A program made the translations under genes and the position numbers. From NCBI GenBank assembly GCA_026003935.1, contig BPIE01000001.1, positions 930,001-994,000 on the forward strand: a stretch of 64,000 bases of DNA, in the 5' to 3' direction. This document shows, in pieces, positions 54,585-63,276 of the stretch. This stretch comes from Tepidiforma sp. (lineage in GTDB: Bacteria; Chloroflexota; Dehalococcoidia; Tepidiformales; Tepidiformaceae). The notes below the pieces were generated by a model. It did not search any database. It saw only the letters and a list, made by a program, of their open reading frames with translations, and had not been told where the DNA came from. The stretch's first letter is position 1. Every line of letters starts with the position of its first letter.

Positions 54585-55561
54585 TGGCGGCGGTGACGGT
54601 GCTCGAGGCGGTGCGCGGGGCGCTGGCGGAGGCGATGGAGCGGGACGAGCGGGTGCTCGTCCTCGGGGAGGATGTAGAGGCGGGCGGGGTCTTCCGGGCG
54701 ACGGACGGGCTTGCGAAGCGGTTCCCGGGGCGGGTCATCGATACGCCGCTGGCGGAGTCGTCGATCATCGGGGTGAGCATCGGGCTGGCGCACTACGGGA
54801 TGCGGCCGGTGGCGGAGATCCAGTTTGCGGACTTCATCCACGCAGGCTTCGACCAGCTGTGCAGCGAGGCTTCGCGGTGGTGCTACCGGACGTGCGGGGA
54901 TGCCTGGCTGCCGATGGTGGTGCGCACGCCGTGGGGAGGCGGGGTGCACGGGGGCCAGCACCACTCCCAGAGCATCGAGGCGTACTACGGCCACATGCCG
55001 GGCATCAAGGTGGTGGTCCCGAGCTTCCCGGCGGATTACCGGTCGCTGCTGCTGGCGGCGATCGACGACCCGAACCCGGTGCTGTTCCTCGAGCACAAGC
55101 GAACATACCGGCTCATCCGGCAGGAGCTGGAGGGGGCGCCCGCGGAGACGGTCATCGGGCGTTCGCGCATCGTGCGGCGGGGCGATGATGTGACGGTCAT
55201 CGCGTGGGGGCTGATGCTGCACGAATCGCTGGCGGCGGCGGAGCAGCTGGCGGCGGAAGGCATCGGCTGCACGGTGGTGGACCTGCTTTCGGTGCAGCCG
55301 CTCGACCGGGAGACGATTTGCGAGGCGGCGAAGGCGACGGGGAAGGTGCTGATCGTGCATGAAGACACGCTCACGGGCGGGTTCGGTGCGGAGATCGCGG
55401 CGACGATCGCGGAGCACGCGTTCGAATTTCTCGATGCGCCGATTCGGCGGCTGTGCGGGCCGGACGTCCCGGCGATGCCGTATCACCACGCGATGGAGGC
55501 GTTTTTCATGCCGGACCGGGAGCGGATTGCTGCGGCGGTCCGCGAGCTGGCCGCGTACTGA
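54584..55561 (+). CDS. 2-oxoacid dehydrogenase E1 component, beta subunit
   Basis: 325 residues. MAAVTVLEAVRGALAEAMERD and VLGEDVEAGGVFRATDGL are the standard N-terminus; FADFIHAGFDQL and TPWGGGVHGGQHHSQS follow. The transketolase C-domain has HEDTLTGGFGAEIAATI. With the alpha subunit it makes the E1 heterotetramer. ATG 54584 overlaps the alpha stop by one base. Confidence 0.92.
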   Translation: MAAVTVLEAVRGALAEAMERDERVLVLGEDVEAGGVFRATDGLAKRFPGRVIDTPLAESSIIGVSIGLAHYGMRPVAEIQFADFIHAGFDQLCSEASRWCYRTCGDAWLPMVVRTPWGGGVHGGQHHSQSIEAYYGHMPGIKVVVPSFPADYRSLLLAAIDDPNPVLFLEHKRTYRLIRQELEGAPAETVIGRSRIVRRGDDVTVIAWGLMLHESLAAAEQLAAEGIGCTVVDLLSVQPLDRETICEAAKATGKVLIVHEDTLTGGFGAEIAATIAEHAFEFLDAPIRRLCGPDVPAMPYHHAMEAFFMPDRERIAAAVRELAAY

Positions 55562-55593
55562 GCCGCTGGAGCGGCCCGCGGGAGGAGGGCGCG

Positions 55594-56828
55594 ATGACGA
55601 TTGTGACGATGCCGCAGCTGGGGGAGAGCGTGACGGAGGGGACAGTGGTGGCGTGGCACAAGGCGGTGGGGGACGAGGTGGCGCTGGATGAGCCGCTCTG
55701 CGAGATCGAGACCGAGAAGGTGACGGCGGAGCTGCCTTCGCCGGTGGCGGGGCGGCTGGCGCGCATTCTCGTGCAGCAGGGCGAGACGGTCGCGGTCGGT
55801 GCACCGCTCTGTGACATCGAGGAGGCGGCGGCAACAGCGGGCAGCGCGGGGCCGGGGTCTGCCGGGGCGGCGGCAAGGCAGCGGGGGGAGCAGGGCGCGA
55901 GGGCGCCGGTTCGGCGGGAGCGTCCGCTGCGGGCGGCGGGGCGGCGGCAACGCGGCGGCGCTTCTATTCGCCGGCGGTGCAGCGGCTGGCCGAGCTGCAC
56001 GGGGTCGACCTCTCGGCCGTACGGGGTACGGGTATCGGCGGCCGGGTGACCCGGAAGGACGTGGAGGCGTTCGTGGCGCGGCGGGAGGCCGGGGCTACCG
56101 CACTGGCACCTGGCGCCGCGGCGGGCGCTGCGGCCACGGCAGACGGCGCGGGCGGAGTGACGGTGGTGCCGATCGCGGGGACGCGGAAGACGATTGCGGC
56201 GAATCTCGAGCGTTCGAACCGGGAGATCCCGCAGGCGTGGACGATGGTGGAGGTGGAGATGACGGCGCTGCAGGCGCGGCGGGAGGCGCTGCAGCGTCAG
56301 CTCCCGGGGCTGCGGGTGACGCTGCTGCCGCTCTTCATCGAGGCGGTGTGCCGGGCGCTGCGCGAGCACCCGCGCCTGAACGCGCGGCTGGAGGAGGGCG
56401 AGATCCGGGTTTCTCGGGGGCTGCACATCGGCGTGGCGGTGGCGACGGAGTGGGGGCTGGTGGTGCCGGTCATCCGGGATGCGGGACAGCTGAACGCGGA
56501 GGGGCTGGCGGAGCGGCTGGATGACCTCGTTCGGCGGGCGCGGGAGCGGCGTCTGACGATTGCCGACGTGGAGGGCGGGACGTTTACGGTGAACAACACC
56601 GGGGCGTTCGGGTCGGTGGCGAGCAAGCCGCTGGTAAACCCGCCGCAGGTGGCGATCGTGACGCTGGAGCGGGTGGTGCGGCGGGCGGTGGTAACGGCGG
56701 ATGACGCGATCGCGGTTCGGCCGATGGCGAACGTGTGTCTCAGCTTCGACCACCGGGCGCTCGACGGGCTGGACGCGGGGAGGTTTCTCGCGACGCTGCG
56801 GGAGGAGATCGAGCGGCCCGGGGTGTGA
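55594..56828 (+). pseudogene. Dihydrolipoamide acyltransferase (E2), frameshifted in the linker
   Basis: Start ATG 55594. A lipoyl domain with the lipoylated Lys in ETEKVTAE (about residue 43) ends near residue 76. The frame then breaks in the Ala/Gly linker, probably at the G6 run 55883-55888, where one base seems lost; the other frame gives a clean AAGGAG-type linker. It then runs through the E3-binding domain (FYSPAVQRLAELHGVDLSAVRGTG) and the catalytic domain with SFDHRALDGLDAG (HxxxDG). The corrected protein is ~411 residues. Since the operon is otherwise complete, an assembly indel is the likely cause. No E3 (dihydrolipoamide dehydrogenase) gene follows. Confidence 0.87.
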
Positions 56829-56875
56829 GCTTTGCCGGGGCGGCCGAATGGTGGCAGGGACGGCCCCTGTACCGT

Positions 56876-56881
56876 TAGGAT
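56876..56881 (+). promoter_or_regulatory. Candidate -10 (TAGGAT), leaderless
   Basis: TAGGAT followed by 7 nt and then ATG 56889 of the MFS gene. No Shine-Dalgarno lies before that ATG, which fits leaderless use. No -35. Confidence 0.42.
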
Positions 56882-56888
56882 GCGATGA

Positions 56889-58163
56889 ATGGTTGGGGCG
56901 TGGTTCGCGCGGACGTTCAAGGCGCTGGAGCACCGGCATTACCGGGTGCTGTGGGTGGGGACGTCGATGGCGTTCCTTGCCTTCATGATGTCGTCGGTGG
57001 TGCAGGCGGTGGTAGCGTTCGACCTGACTGGCCGGAACGGTGCGGTGGGGTTCGTGTCGCTCGGGATGGGGCTCGCGACGGTGCTCATTTCGCCGTTCGG
57101 GGGCGTGGTGGCGGACCGGTTCCCGAAGCGGCCGCTGCTGCTCACGGGGCAGACGATCATCGGGCTGAACTTTGCAGCTGTGGGCGTCCTCATCATCACA
57201 GACCTGATCACGATTCCGCTGCTGGCGCTTTCGACGCTGGTGATGGGGGCGGTGTTTTCGTTCATCGGGCCGGCGCGACAGGCGTGGATCGGCGAGCTGC
57301 TGCCTCCGGAGGACCTTCCCAATGGGATTGCATTGCAACAGGTGGGGATGACGCTGACGCGGGTGGTGGGGCCCTTCGTGGCTGCGGGGCTGATTGGGCT
57401 CTCGTTCGTGGGGACGGGCGGAACGTACCTGTTCATGGCGGGGCTGTTCGTGTTCGTGGTGGGGAGCCTCGCGATGCTGCCGCCGTCGCGGGCGGTGGCG
57501 CGGGGCGGCCGGTCGTTCCGGGACGACCTCGCGATGGGGATGCAGCACATCCGGGAGCGGAAGCGGCTGATGCTGGCGGTGGTGACGTTCGTCGGGGTCA
57601 TCATGGCGGGGTTTTCGTACTTCGTTGTGCTGCCGGGCTTCCTGGAGAACGAACTCGGGCGTTCGTCGAAGGACATGGCGCTGCTGATGGCGGCGGGGGC
57701 AGCGAGCGGCTTCGTGGTTTCGCTGGCCGTTGCCGGGGCAGCGGGTTCGCGGCATGCGTGGATGCTGATGGTTGCCGGGGGCGTGGTGCTCGGGCTTTCG
57801 CTCGTCCTGCTGGCGGCGGCTCCGAACTTCGGCGTGGCCATTCTTGCGATGCTGGTGATTGGTGCGGGGACGGGTGCGTTCCAGGTGCTGAACAACGCGA
57901 TCGTGATGCGTGAGGCGGAGCCGGCGTACCACGGGCGGGTGATGTCGCTGACGATGCTGGCGTGGGGGGTGAACGGGCTCGTGGCGTACCCGTTCGGGGC
58001 GCTGGCAGACCGGATCGGCGAGCGGGAGACGCTCGGTGCGATGGCGGGGGGCGTCCTGGTGGTGGTGACGGCGGCGTGGGTGCTTTCGCTGCCGCTTCGC
58101 GAGCGGGCGGGGGTGCTGGAGGCGGGGAGCGAGACGCTACCGCGGCCCGCGGGCGGCGACTAA
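56889..58163 (+). CDS. MFS transporter (enterobactin-exporter-like group)
   Basis: 424 residues, about 12 membrane helices. The loop 2-3 signature GGVVADRFPKRPLL is intact, and ALEHRHYRVLWVGTSMAFLA at the start matches the EntS/TetV-type MFS exporters (MFS_3). FIGPARQAWIGELLPPEDLPNGIAL is the other typical segment. Probably a drug or metabolite exporter; substrate unknown. It is preceded by a TAGGAT and no ribosome site. Confidence 0.9.
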   Translation: MVGAWFARTFKALEHRHYRVLWVGTSMAFLAFMMSSVVQAVVAFDLTGRNGAVGFVSLGMGLATVLISPFGGVVADRFPKRPLLLTGQTIIGLNFAAVGVLIITDLITIPLLALSTLVMGAVFSFIGPARQAWIGELLPPEDLPNGIALQQVGMTLTRVVGPFVAAGLIGLSFVGTGGTYLFMAGLFVFVVGSLAMLPPSRAVARGGRSFRDDLAMGMQHIRERKRLMLAVVTFVGVIMAGFSYFVVLPGFLENELGRSSKDMALLMAAGAASGFVVSLAVAGAAGSRHAWMLMVAGGVVLGLSLVLLAAAPNFGVAILAMLVIGAGTGAFQVLNNAIVMREAEPAYHGRVMSLTMLAWGVNGLVAYPFGALADRIGERETLGAMAGGVLVVVTAAWVLSLPLRERAGVLEAGSETLPRPAGGD

Positions 58164-58166
58164 GCT
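58161..58166 (+). promoter_or_regulatory. Candidate -10 (TAAGCT)
   Basis: TAAGCT overlaps the MFS stop codon, 27 nt before ATG 58194, which has an AGAGGGAG ribosome site. The TAA stop may explain it by chance. Confidence 0.25.
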
Positions 58167-58193
58167 GAGACGCAACGCTGAGAGGGAGCCGCC

Positions 58194-58415
58194 ATGGGAC
58201 GGGAAGAGATTGCCGCGCTGATTGCCATCCTCGAACGGGCACGGGAGGAGGGACCGGGGGGGCCAGTCATCGGGACGTGGAAGATTCAGTTCGACAAGAA
58301 GCGCGGGGCGTTCGTGTTCGACAAGTGCGAGAACGAGGGGTATTGCGAGGAGCGGCCCGCCGTCATTGCGCTCGATGGGACGGTGATCGACCCGGGCGGT
58401 CCGCTGTTCGGCTGA
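58194..58415 (+). CDS. Small hypothetical protein
   Basis: 73 residues, behind AGAGGGAG. N-terminal amphipathic helix (REEIAALIAILERAREEG), then a beta-rich part with GTWKIQFDKKRGAFVFDKCENEGYC. Two cysteines (C-x5-C). No family recognised. Its 3' end overlaps the convergent VanZ gene by 53 nt, and it may belong to the MFS transcript. Confidence 0.6.
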   Translation: MGREEIAALIAILERAREEGPGGPVIGTWKIQFDKKRGAFVFDKCENEGYCEERPAVIALDGTVIDPGGPLFG

Positions 58416-58797
58416 GCGGCGACTTCCACCCGGCCCGGGCGAGCTGGACGCGCGCGAGACTGACGCCGAGGGCTGCGCCGAACGCATCGGCGAGGACATC
58501 GAACACGGTGGCGTGGCGATTGGGAACGAAGGACTGGTGCACTTCGTCGCTGATGCCGTAGAGCACGGCGAGAAGCCAGGCGGCGAGGAGCGCCTTGCGC
58601 GAGAGGCCGGAGCGCCAGCGGGCGATGACATGGAGCGCGAGGAACCCGAAGACGGCGTAGATGACGACGTGGGCGGCGACGGCGCGCGGCTCGGTGACGC
58701 GCGGGCCGGGGGGATTGGGGAAGCTGGAAAGGGTGAAGATCAGGGCCGCCCATGCGAGGAGCGCGATGGCCCACGGGCGCGCGGACGGCGTCGTCAC
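58363..58797 (-). CDS. VanZ-family membrane protein
   Basis: 144 residues with four membrane segments. The VanZ family mark is YGISDEVHQSFVPNRHATVFDVLADAFGAALG. VanZ gives low-level teicoplanin resistance in enterococci, but most relatives have unknown roles in the cell envelope. Its start overlaps the stop of the upstream membrane protein gene by 4 nt (ATGA). Confidence 0.87.
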   Translation of the reverse strand: MTTPSARPWAIALLAWAALIFTLSSFPNPPGPRVTEPRAVAAHVVIYAVFGFLALHVIARWRSGLSRKALLAAWLLAVLYGISDEVHQSFVPNRHATVFDVLADAFGAALGVSLARVQLARAGWKSPLSRTADRPGRSPSHRAQ

Positions 58798-60035
58798 GGG
58801 GAGGCTCCGAGGGCGGCGACGGCCTGTTCGAGCTCGCTGCGGGAGGTGATGCCGCGGGCGATGCGGAGGAACTCGCCGATGTCGCCGGTTTGCTGCCAGA
58901 GGGTTTCGAAGAGCGGCCCGATGGGGTTGGACGACTGGGGGCTATCGGCGTAGGTGCCGTAGAAGGCGAAGTAGGCCTGGTTGATTTTGCGGATGACGAT
59001 GCCGTGCTCGGCGAGGAAGCGGCGCTTCTCCTCCATGAGCTGCTCGGCCTCGGCGATGCGGCCGCGGGCGAGGAGGTCGTCGACGGCGAGACGGAGGCTG
59101 CGCATCTCGGCGGTGAAGTCGATGTCGGGTGAGCGCCGGGCGGCGGGTGCGCTGCCGTCTTCGCCGGGCGGGAAGTCGATGGGGTAGCGCAGCATGACGA
59201 GGCGGGCGATTTCGCGGCCGGCGATGGAGGCGACGGTTTCGTTGAGGGTCTCGGCATCGCCGCCTTTGCCCCACTGCTGACCGAGGGGGTAGAAGGCGAG
59301 GTAGTGGTGCACCCATTCGTGGGCGGCGGTTTCGAGCACGGATGCGTAGCTGCGGTCGTCGCGGACGATGGCGGGGTAGGCGGCGAGGCCGCCGAGGGTG
59401 ACGACGATGGAGACGGTGTCGCGAGTATCGGCTCGGGCTTCGACCTGCTCGATATCGGCGAGGGTGAGGCCGGGCTGAAGGAGGGTATCGCTGAGGCGTT
59501 CGATGCGGTCGCGCGGGGAGCGAACGAGGAGCCGCGGGGGGCTGGTGAGCTCGAACGCCACGGGGGGCCAGGTGACCTGGATGCCGGAGAAGAGGGGGAG
59601 CGGCCGCTGGAGTCCGGCGGATTCGACGACTTCTGTGATGGCCCCCGCGAGGAAGGCTTCGACGTCGTTTTCGAGAAGGGCGCGCTCGTTTTCGAGGGCG
59701 GTGATGAGCTGGAGGTCGGGGGTGTCTCGGGAAGATTCGGCGCGGAGCCGGGAGGTGAGGGCGAAGTAGCGCCGGACGGCATCGGTTTCGCCGTCGCTTG
59801 CGGGTTCGGGGCCGAGGCCGGCGATGCGGGCGGCGGTGGGAACGAGGGTTTCGGCCTGCCAGCGCCAGAGGTGGTAGCGGTATTCGGCGAACTGGCCGCG
59901 GGGGGCGAAGAGGGCGATGCCGGCGCCGAGGAGGATGCCGAGGACGCCGGCGAGGGTGAGGGCGAGGAGCCACGTATGCGGCCGCCACGGGGTGAAGGCG
60001 GCCGGGGGGCCGGCCGCGACGGGGGGCACTGCCAT
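58794..60035 (-). CDS. Membrane-anchored HExxH protein, putative metallopeptidase
   Basis: 413 residues. One TM helix near 23-45, then a large outer domain. AAHEWVHHYLAFYPLG (about residue 240) has the HExxH zinc motif, and ETLNETVASIAGREI ~25 residues later could supply the third (Glu) ligand, as in gluzincins. I do not recognise the family. The rest is helical with charged pairs. A TACAGT hexamer lies 6 nt before ATG 60035. It is translationally coupled to VanZ and divergent from the RDD gene. A role in envelope processing is an inference. Confidence 0.78.
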   Translation of the reverse strand: MAVPPVAAGPPAAFTPWRPHTWLLALTLAGVLGILLGAGIALFAPRGQFAEYRYHLWRWQAETLVPTAARIAGLGPEPASDGETDAVRRYFALTSRLRAESSRDTPDLQLITALENERALLENDVEAFLAGAITEVVESAGLQRPLPLFSGIQVTWPPVAFELTSPPRLLVRSPRDRIERLSDTLLQPGLTLADIEQVEARADTRDTVSIVVTLGGLAAYPAIVRDDRSYASVLETAAHEWVHHYLAFYPLGQQWGKGGDAETLNETVASIAGREIARLVMLRYPIDFPPGEDGSAPAARRSPDIDFTAEMRSLRLAVDDLLARGRIAEAEQLMEEKRRFLAEHGIVIRKINQAYFAFYGTYADSPQSSNPIGPLFETLWQQTGDIGEFLRIARGITSRSELEQAVAALGASP

Positions 60036-60041
60036 AGGGAA

Positions 60042-60047
60042 ACTGTA
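60042..60047 (-). promoter_or_regulatory. Candidate -10 (TACAGT), leaderless
   Basis: TACAGT on the - strand, then 6 nt, then ATG 60035. No ribosome site lies between. Opposed by a similar element at 60103 for the divergent RDD gene. Confidence 0.43.
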
Positions 60048-60102
60048 CGCCCCGTGCAGGCTCGAGCGGGTGAAGGGCGCTACCGTCTTACCGGCGCCGT
60101 CG

Positions 60103-60108
60103 TAGACT
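60103..60108 (+). promoter_or_regulatory. Candidate -10 (TAGACT), leaderless
   Basis: TAGACT followed by 7 nt and ATG 60116. The 7 nt include GGCGGGG, so a ribosome site cannot be ruled out. Confidence 0.38.
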
Positions 60109-60115
60109 GGCGGGG

Positions 60116-60697
60116 ATGGGTGCGGAAGCGACGATGGGTGCGCGGGGCGGCGAGAGCCGCAGGCCGGCGTTTCGGCTGCACTACGCGTCGTTCGAATCGC
60201 GGGTGGCGGCTGGCGCGCTGGACGTGCTCGTGATGTTCATCATCGCGTCGCTGTTCGTGACGGCAGGGTCGCTCATCGTGCTGATCTCGTCGGATTTCGA
60301 GCGGGTGGAACCGTCGTCGACGGCGCTCTCGGCGTTCTGGGTGTGCGTGGGGCTGACCCCGGTGGCGCTGCTGCTGTACTTCTTCATCGGGTTTGCGTGG
60401 AAGGGACAGACGGTAGGCGCTGCGGTGATGCAGCTGATGGTGGTGCGCTCCGATGGGCGGCCGCTGGGGGTGCTGGGGGCGATGGCCCGGGTGATCGGCC
60501 AGCTCTTTTATGTGCTGTTGTTGGGCATTGGGGTGGTCGCGGCGTACGCGCTGCGGGAATCGGCGCTGCTCGCGGGGGCGGCGCTGGGGGCCGCGCTGGT
60601 GCTGGCTGCGCTCGGCATCCTTTGGGCGGCATTCGACCGGCACCGGCGGACGCTGCACGACCGGCTGGCCGGGACGATAGTGGTGCGGCTGGTGTGA
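60116..60697 (+). CDS. RDD-family membrane protein
   Basis: 193 residues with four to five membrane segments. The first helix begins with the family's RVAAGALDVLVMF (R...A...D pattern that names RDD), and the second with WKGQTVGAAVMQLMVV. The C-terminus has FDRHRRTLHDRLAGTIVV, the usual RDD ending. Role unknown; some are Na+/H+ antiporter-like. The next gene starts inside its stop (GTGTGA region). Confidence 0.85.
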   Translation: MGAEATMGARGGESRRPAFRLHYASFESRVAAGALDVLVMFIIASLFVTAGSLIVLISSDFERVEPSSTALSAFWVCVGLTPVALLLYFFIGFAWKGQTVGAAVMQLMVVRSDGRPLGVLGAMARVIGQLFYVLLLGIGVVAAYALRESALLAGAALGAALVLAALGILWAAFDRHRRTLHDRLAGTIVVRLV

Positions 60698-61593
60698 GCG
60701 AGGCGGAGGTCTTCGCACCGGAAGGCGGGGAGCTCTCGGCGCGGGAGCGGCTATACGCGCAGGCAGGGCAGGCACGTGAGGGGCGGCGCTCGCTGGCAGC
60801 GGTGCTGCTGGCGCTGGCGGCCTTCGGCATGGTGCTGAGCGTGAGCGCCTGGCAGGTCACGGGTGAGGGGACGGCGCTCCCGCTGCTGCGGTCGGCGCTG
60901 GCGAGCCTGACGGACATCGACCAGTTCGTTGCCGAGCACGGGGAGGCACTGCGGACCGAGGCGGCGCGGAGCGAGGGACCGAGCGACGTGCCCGGCTATC
61001 CGCTGCCTGTGGTGCTGGATGCGGCGGAGGTGCGGGAGGCGGACGATGCCGCGCTGCGGACGCTGCTGCTCGACCGGTCGGCGGCGCTGGTCTACGCGGA
61101 GGGGCTGGAGGCGTTCGACCGGACCGGGGAGCAAGCCATCGACCGGCTTTCGGTCGAGGGGCTGCTGGAGCTGGCGGCGGGCCAGCTTTCGTCGGACACG
61201 CACGCCCGGGCGGGGGCAGCGGCGGCCGTTTTTGCGGTGGCAGTTGCGATGCTCGGGGCGATGCTGGGGGCGCTTTCCGAGGGCTGGAGCCGGATGCGCG
61301 CGCCGGCAGCGGCGGTTGGGCTGGGCGGTGTCGCGGCGGCTGGGCTGAGCTTCGCGGCGTGGGTGGTGGCCGGGCAGATTGGCGGAAGCGATGCGTTCAT
61401 GGCCGACCTGCGGCAGGTCGTGCAGGCGGGGCTCTCGGCGGGAACGCGGAACGGGGCCATCGTCGCGGGGGCAGGGCTGGCGGCCGCGGCTGCTGCGTGG
61501 GCGCTCGAGGCGCTGGAGCGGCGGGCTGCCCGCGAGCCTGGCGCGGCCGTGGAGGAGGCGCCGCTGGAGCAGGAGGGGCGCGAGGCGAGCTGA
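60694..61593 (+). CDS. Membrane protein of unknown function
   Basis: 299 residues from GTG 60694, overlapping the RDD stop by 4 nt. It has a cytoplasmic N-terminal helix (LSARERLYAQAGQAREGRRS), TM1, a ~110-residue outer loop with helices, then three TM helices near 170-260, and an acidic tail. No family recognised. The tight coupling with the RDD protein suggests a membrane pair. Confidence 0.7.
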   Translation: MSEAEVFAPEGGELSARERLYAQAGQAREGRRSLAAVLLALAAFGMVLSVSAWQVTGEGTALPLLRSALASLTDIDQFVAEHGEALRTEAARSEGPSDVPGYPLPVVLDAAEVREADDAALRTLLLDRSAALVYAEGLEAFDRTGEQAIDRLSVEGLLELAAGQLSSDTHARAGAAAAVFAVAVAMLGAMLGALSEGWSRMRAPAAAVGLGGVAAAGLSFAAWVVAGQIGGSDAFMADLRQVVQAGLSAGTRNGAIVAGAGLAAAAAAWALEALERRAAREPGAAVEEAPLEQEGREAS

Positions 61594-61658
61594 CAGGCTT
61601 TGCCGCAGGGGCGCCGAGGGGCCAGAATGTCGGGGCACCAGACCCGGAGGAATCGCCC

Positions 61659-62450
61659 GTGCAGTTTTGCCGTTACGAGAAGAAGGGGCACGTCGTGACG
61701 ATCACCATCACACGGCCGGAGGTGATGAACGCGCTGCACCCTCCCGCAAGCTGGGAACTGAACGAGGCGTGGGACCGCTTCGCGGCGGATGACGACGCGT
61801 GGGTGGCGGTGCTGACGGGCGAGGGGGACCGGGCGTTTTCGGCCGGGAACGACCTGAAGTACACGGCGGAGGTTTCGCGGCTGCCGAAGGAGGAGCGCCC
61901 GAACCTCGGCTGGCCGCCGGGCGGGTTCGGGGGGATTACGAACCGGTACGACCTGTTCAAGCCCATCATTGCGCGGGTGAATGGGTTCGCCCTCGGCGGC
62001 GGGCTGGAGATGGCGCTGGCGTGCGACATCATCGTGGCGGCGGAGCATGCAGAGCTGGGGCTGCCGGAGCCGCGGCGGGGGCTGATTGCGGGGGCGATGG
62101 GGGTGCACCGGCTCCCGCGGCAACTGCCGCTGAAGGTGGCGATGGGCTACATGCTGACGGGGCGGCACATCCCCGCGCGGCGCGCGGCGGAGCTGGGCCT
62201 CGTCAACGAAGTGGTGCCGCTGCACGAGCTGGACGGGGCGGTGGAGCGCTGGGTGGACGACATCCTGCGGTGCGCGCCGCTTTCGGTGCGGGCGACGAAG
62301 GAGGCCGCGATGCGGGGACTGCACCTGAGCCTCGAAGAGGCGGGGGCGCAGCGGTACGAGTGGGAGATGCGCAGGCGCACGAGCGAGGATGCTATCGAGG
62401 GGCCGCGGGCGTTCGCCGAGAAGCGCGCACCGGAATGGAAAGGCCGGTAG
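61659..62450 (+). CDS. Enoyl-CoA hydratase/isomerase family protein
   Basis: 263 residues of the crotonase fold. Oxyanion holes: FSAGNDLKY and NGFALGGGLEMALACDIIVAAE. The second Glu region reads GLPEPRRGLIAGAMGVHRLPR. The catalytic Glu pair of true hydratases is only partly clear, so isomerase or another crotonase reaction is possible. GTG 61659 is supported by CCGGAGGAA. Beta-oxidation or a similar CoA pathway. Confidence 0.9.
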   Translation: MQFCRYEKKGHVVTITITRPEVMNALHPPASWELNEAWDRFAADDDAWVAVLTGEGDRAFSAGNDLKYTAEVSRLPKEERPNLGWPPGGFGGITNRYDLFKPIIARVNGFALGGGLEMALACDIIVAAEHAELGLPEPRRGLIAGAMGVHRLPRQLPLKVAMGYMLTGRHIPARRAAELGLVNEVVPLHELDGAVERWVDDILRCAPLSVRATKEAAMRGLHLSLEEAGAQRYEWEMRRRTSEDAIEGPRAFAEKRAPEWKGR

Positions 62451-62460
62451 CGGAGGCCGT

Positions 62461-63237
62461 TCAGGCGGAGTAGCGGGCGGCGAACTCGGCGTCGTCGAGG
62501 CTGGCGCCGTACTGCCGCTGGCTCACGGCGAGCTCCATCCGGGTGAGCTGGGCGAGGCCCTTGCGGGTGTCGCTGGCAACCCGGGCACGGTCCTGCGATT
62601 TGAGGCGGCGCTTGAAGAGCCAGTAGGTGAACGCCTTCCAGTCGCAGAGGGCGACATCGCCGCGGAGCCAGATGCCGGTTTCTTCATAGTGGAGGGCGAG
62701 CAGCTCGTCGCGCGATTTGCCGTAGATGCGCTGGTACATGGTCTCGTCGACGCGCTGGTCGAAGCCCCAGACGCGGGCGCGGATTTCCTTGTGGATTTCT
62801 TCTTCGACGGAGAGTTGAAGGGCTTCTTCCACGAGGACGCCGTAGAGGTAGTTGAGGTGGGCGCTGTGCTTGGCGGGGCCGATGCGGCGTGCGAACTCGG
62901 CGTCGTCGATATCGGCGTCGGCGGGCCAGCGGTTGTGCCAGAGGAGGGCGTCGCGGTCGGAAGGGGGGACGAGGTCGGCGACGGCATCGAGGAGGCGCTC
63001 CGCGAGGAGGAGCCAATCGAACGCTTCGCCGGCGATGAGGTAGCGAAAGCGGCGGCCGTCGATGGTTTCTTCCGGGAGGCGCCAGCGGGCGACGGCATCG
63101 AGGAGTGCTTCGAACCAGTGCTGCCCGCCGGTGATGGCCTGGCGCATGCGGAGGACGATTTCGTCGGGCGCGGGGAGCCCCGGCGCTTCGAAGGCGCCGT
63201 CTTCGAGGATGGGTGCCCGGGCGCTGGTGCTGGACAT
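62461..63237 (-). CDS. Conserved hypothetical protein
   Basis: 258 residues, soluble, mostly helical and rich in Trp/Tyr/Arg. No motif recognised. Segments such as GEAFDWLLLAERLLDAVADL, AKHSAHLNYLYGVLVEEAL and YWLFKRRLKSQDRARVASDTRKGL look like well-ordered helices. ATG 63237 is chosen over the upstream GTG because a TACCAT hexamer ends 8 nt before it. It converges with the enoyl-CoA hydratase gene 10 nt away. Confidence 0.75.
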   Translation of the reverse strand: MSSTSARAPILEDGAFEAPGLPAPDEIVLRMRQAITGGQHWFEALLDAVARWRLPEETIDGRRFRYLIAGEAFDWLLLAERLLDAVADLVPPSDRDALLWHNRWPADADIDDAEFARRIGPAKHSAHLNYLYGVLVEEALQLSVEEEIHKEIRARVWGFDQRVDETMYQRIYGKSRDELLALHYEETGIWLRGDVALCDWKAFTYWLFKRRLKSQDRARVASDTRKGLAQLTRMELAVSQRQYGASLDDAEFAARYSA

Positions 63238-63245
63238 CTGGGTGG

Positions 63246-63251
63246 ATGGTA
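63246..63251 (-). promoter_or_regulatory. Candidate -10 (TACCAT), leaderless
   Basis: TACCAT on the - strand, then 8 nt, then ATG 63237. No ribosome site in between and no -35. Confidence 0.33.
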
Positions 63252-63276
63252 CCACGGGGCCCCGGGAGGCCCGAGT

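Noticed and set aside
55506-57932. 808-codon open frame on the - strand
   Set aside because: Lies over E2 and MFS on the other strand; the translation is Arg/His/Pro-rich with no motif, a shadow of GC-rich DNA.
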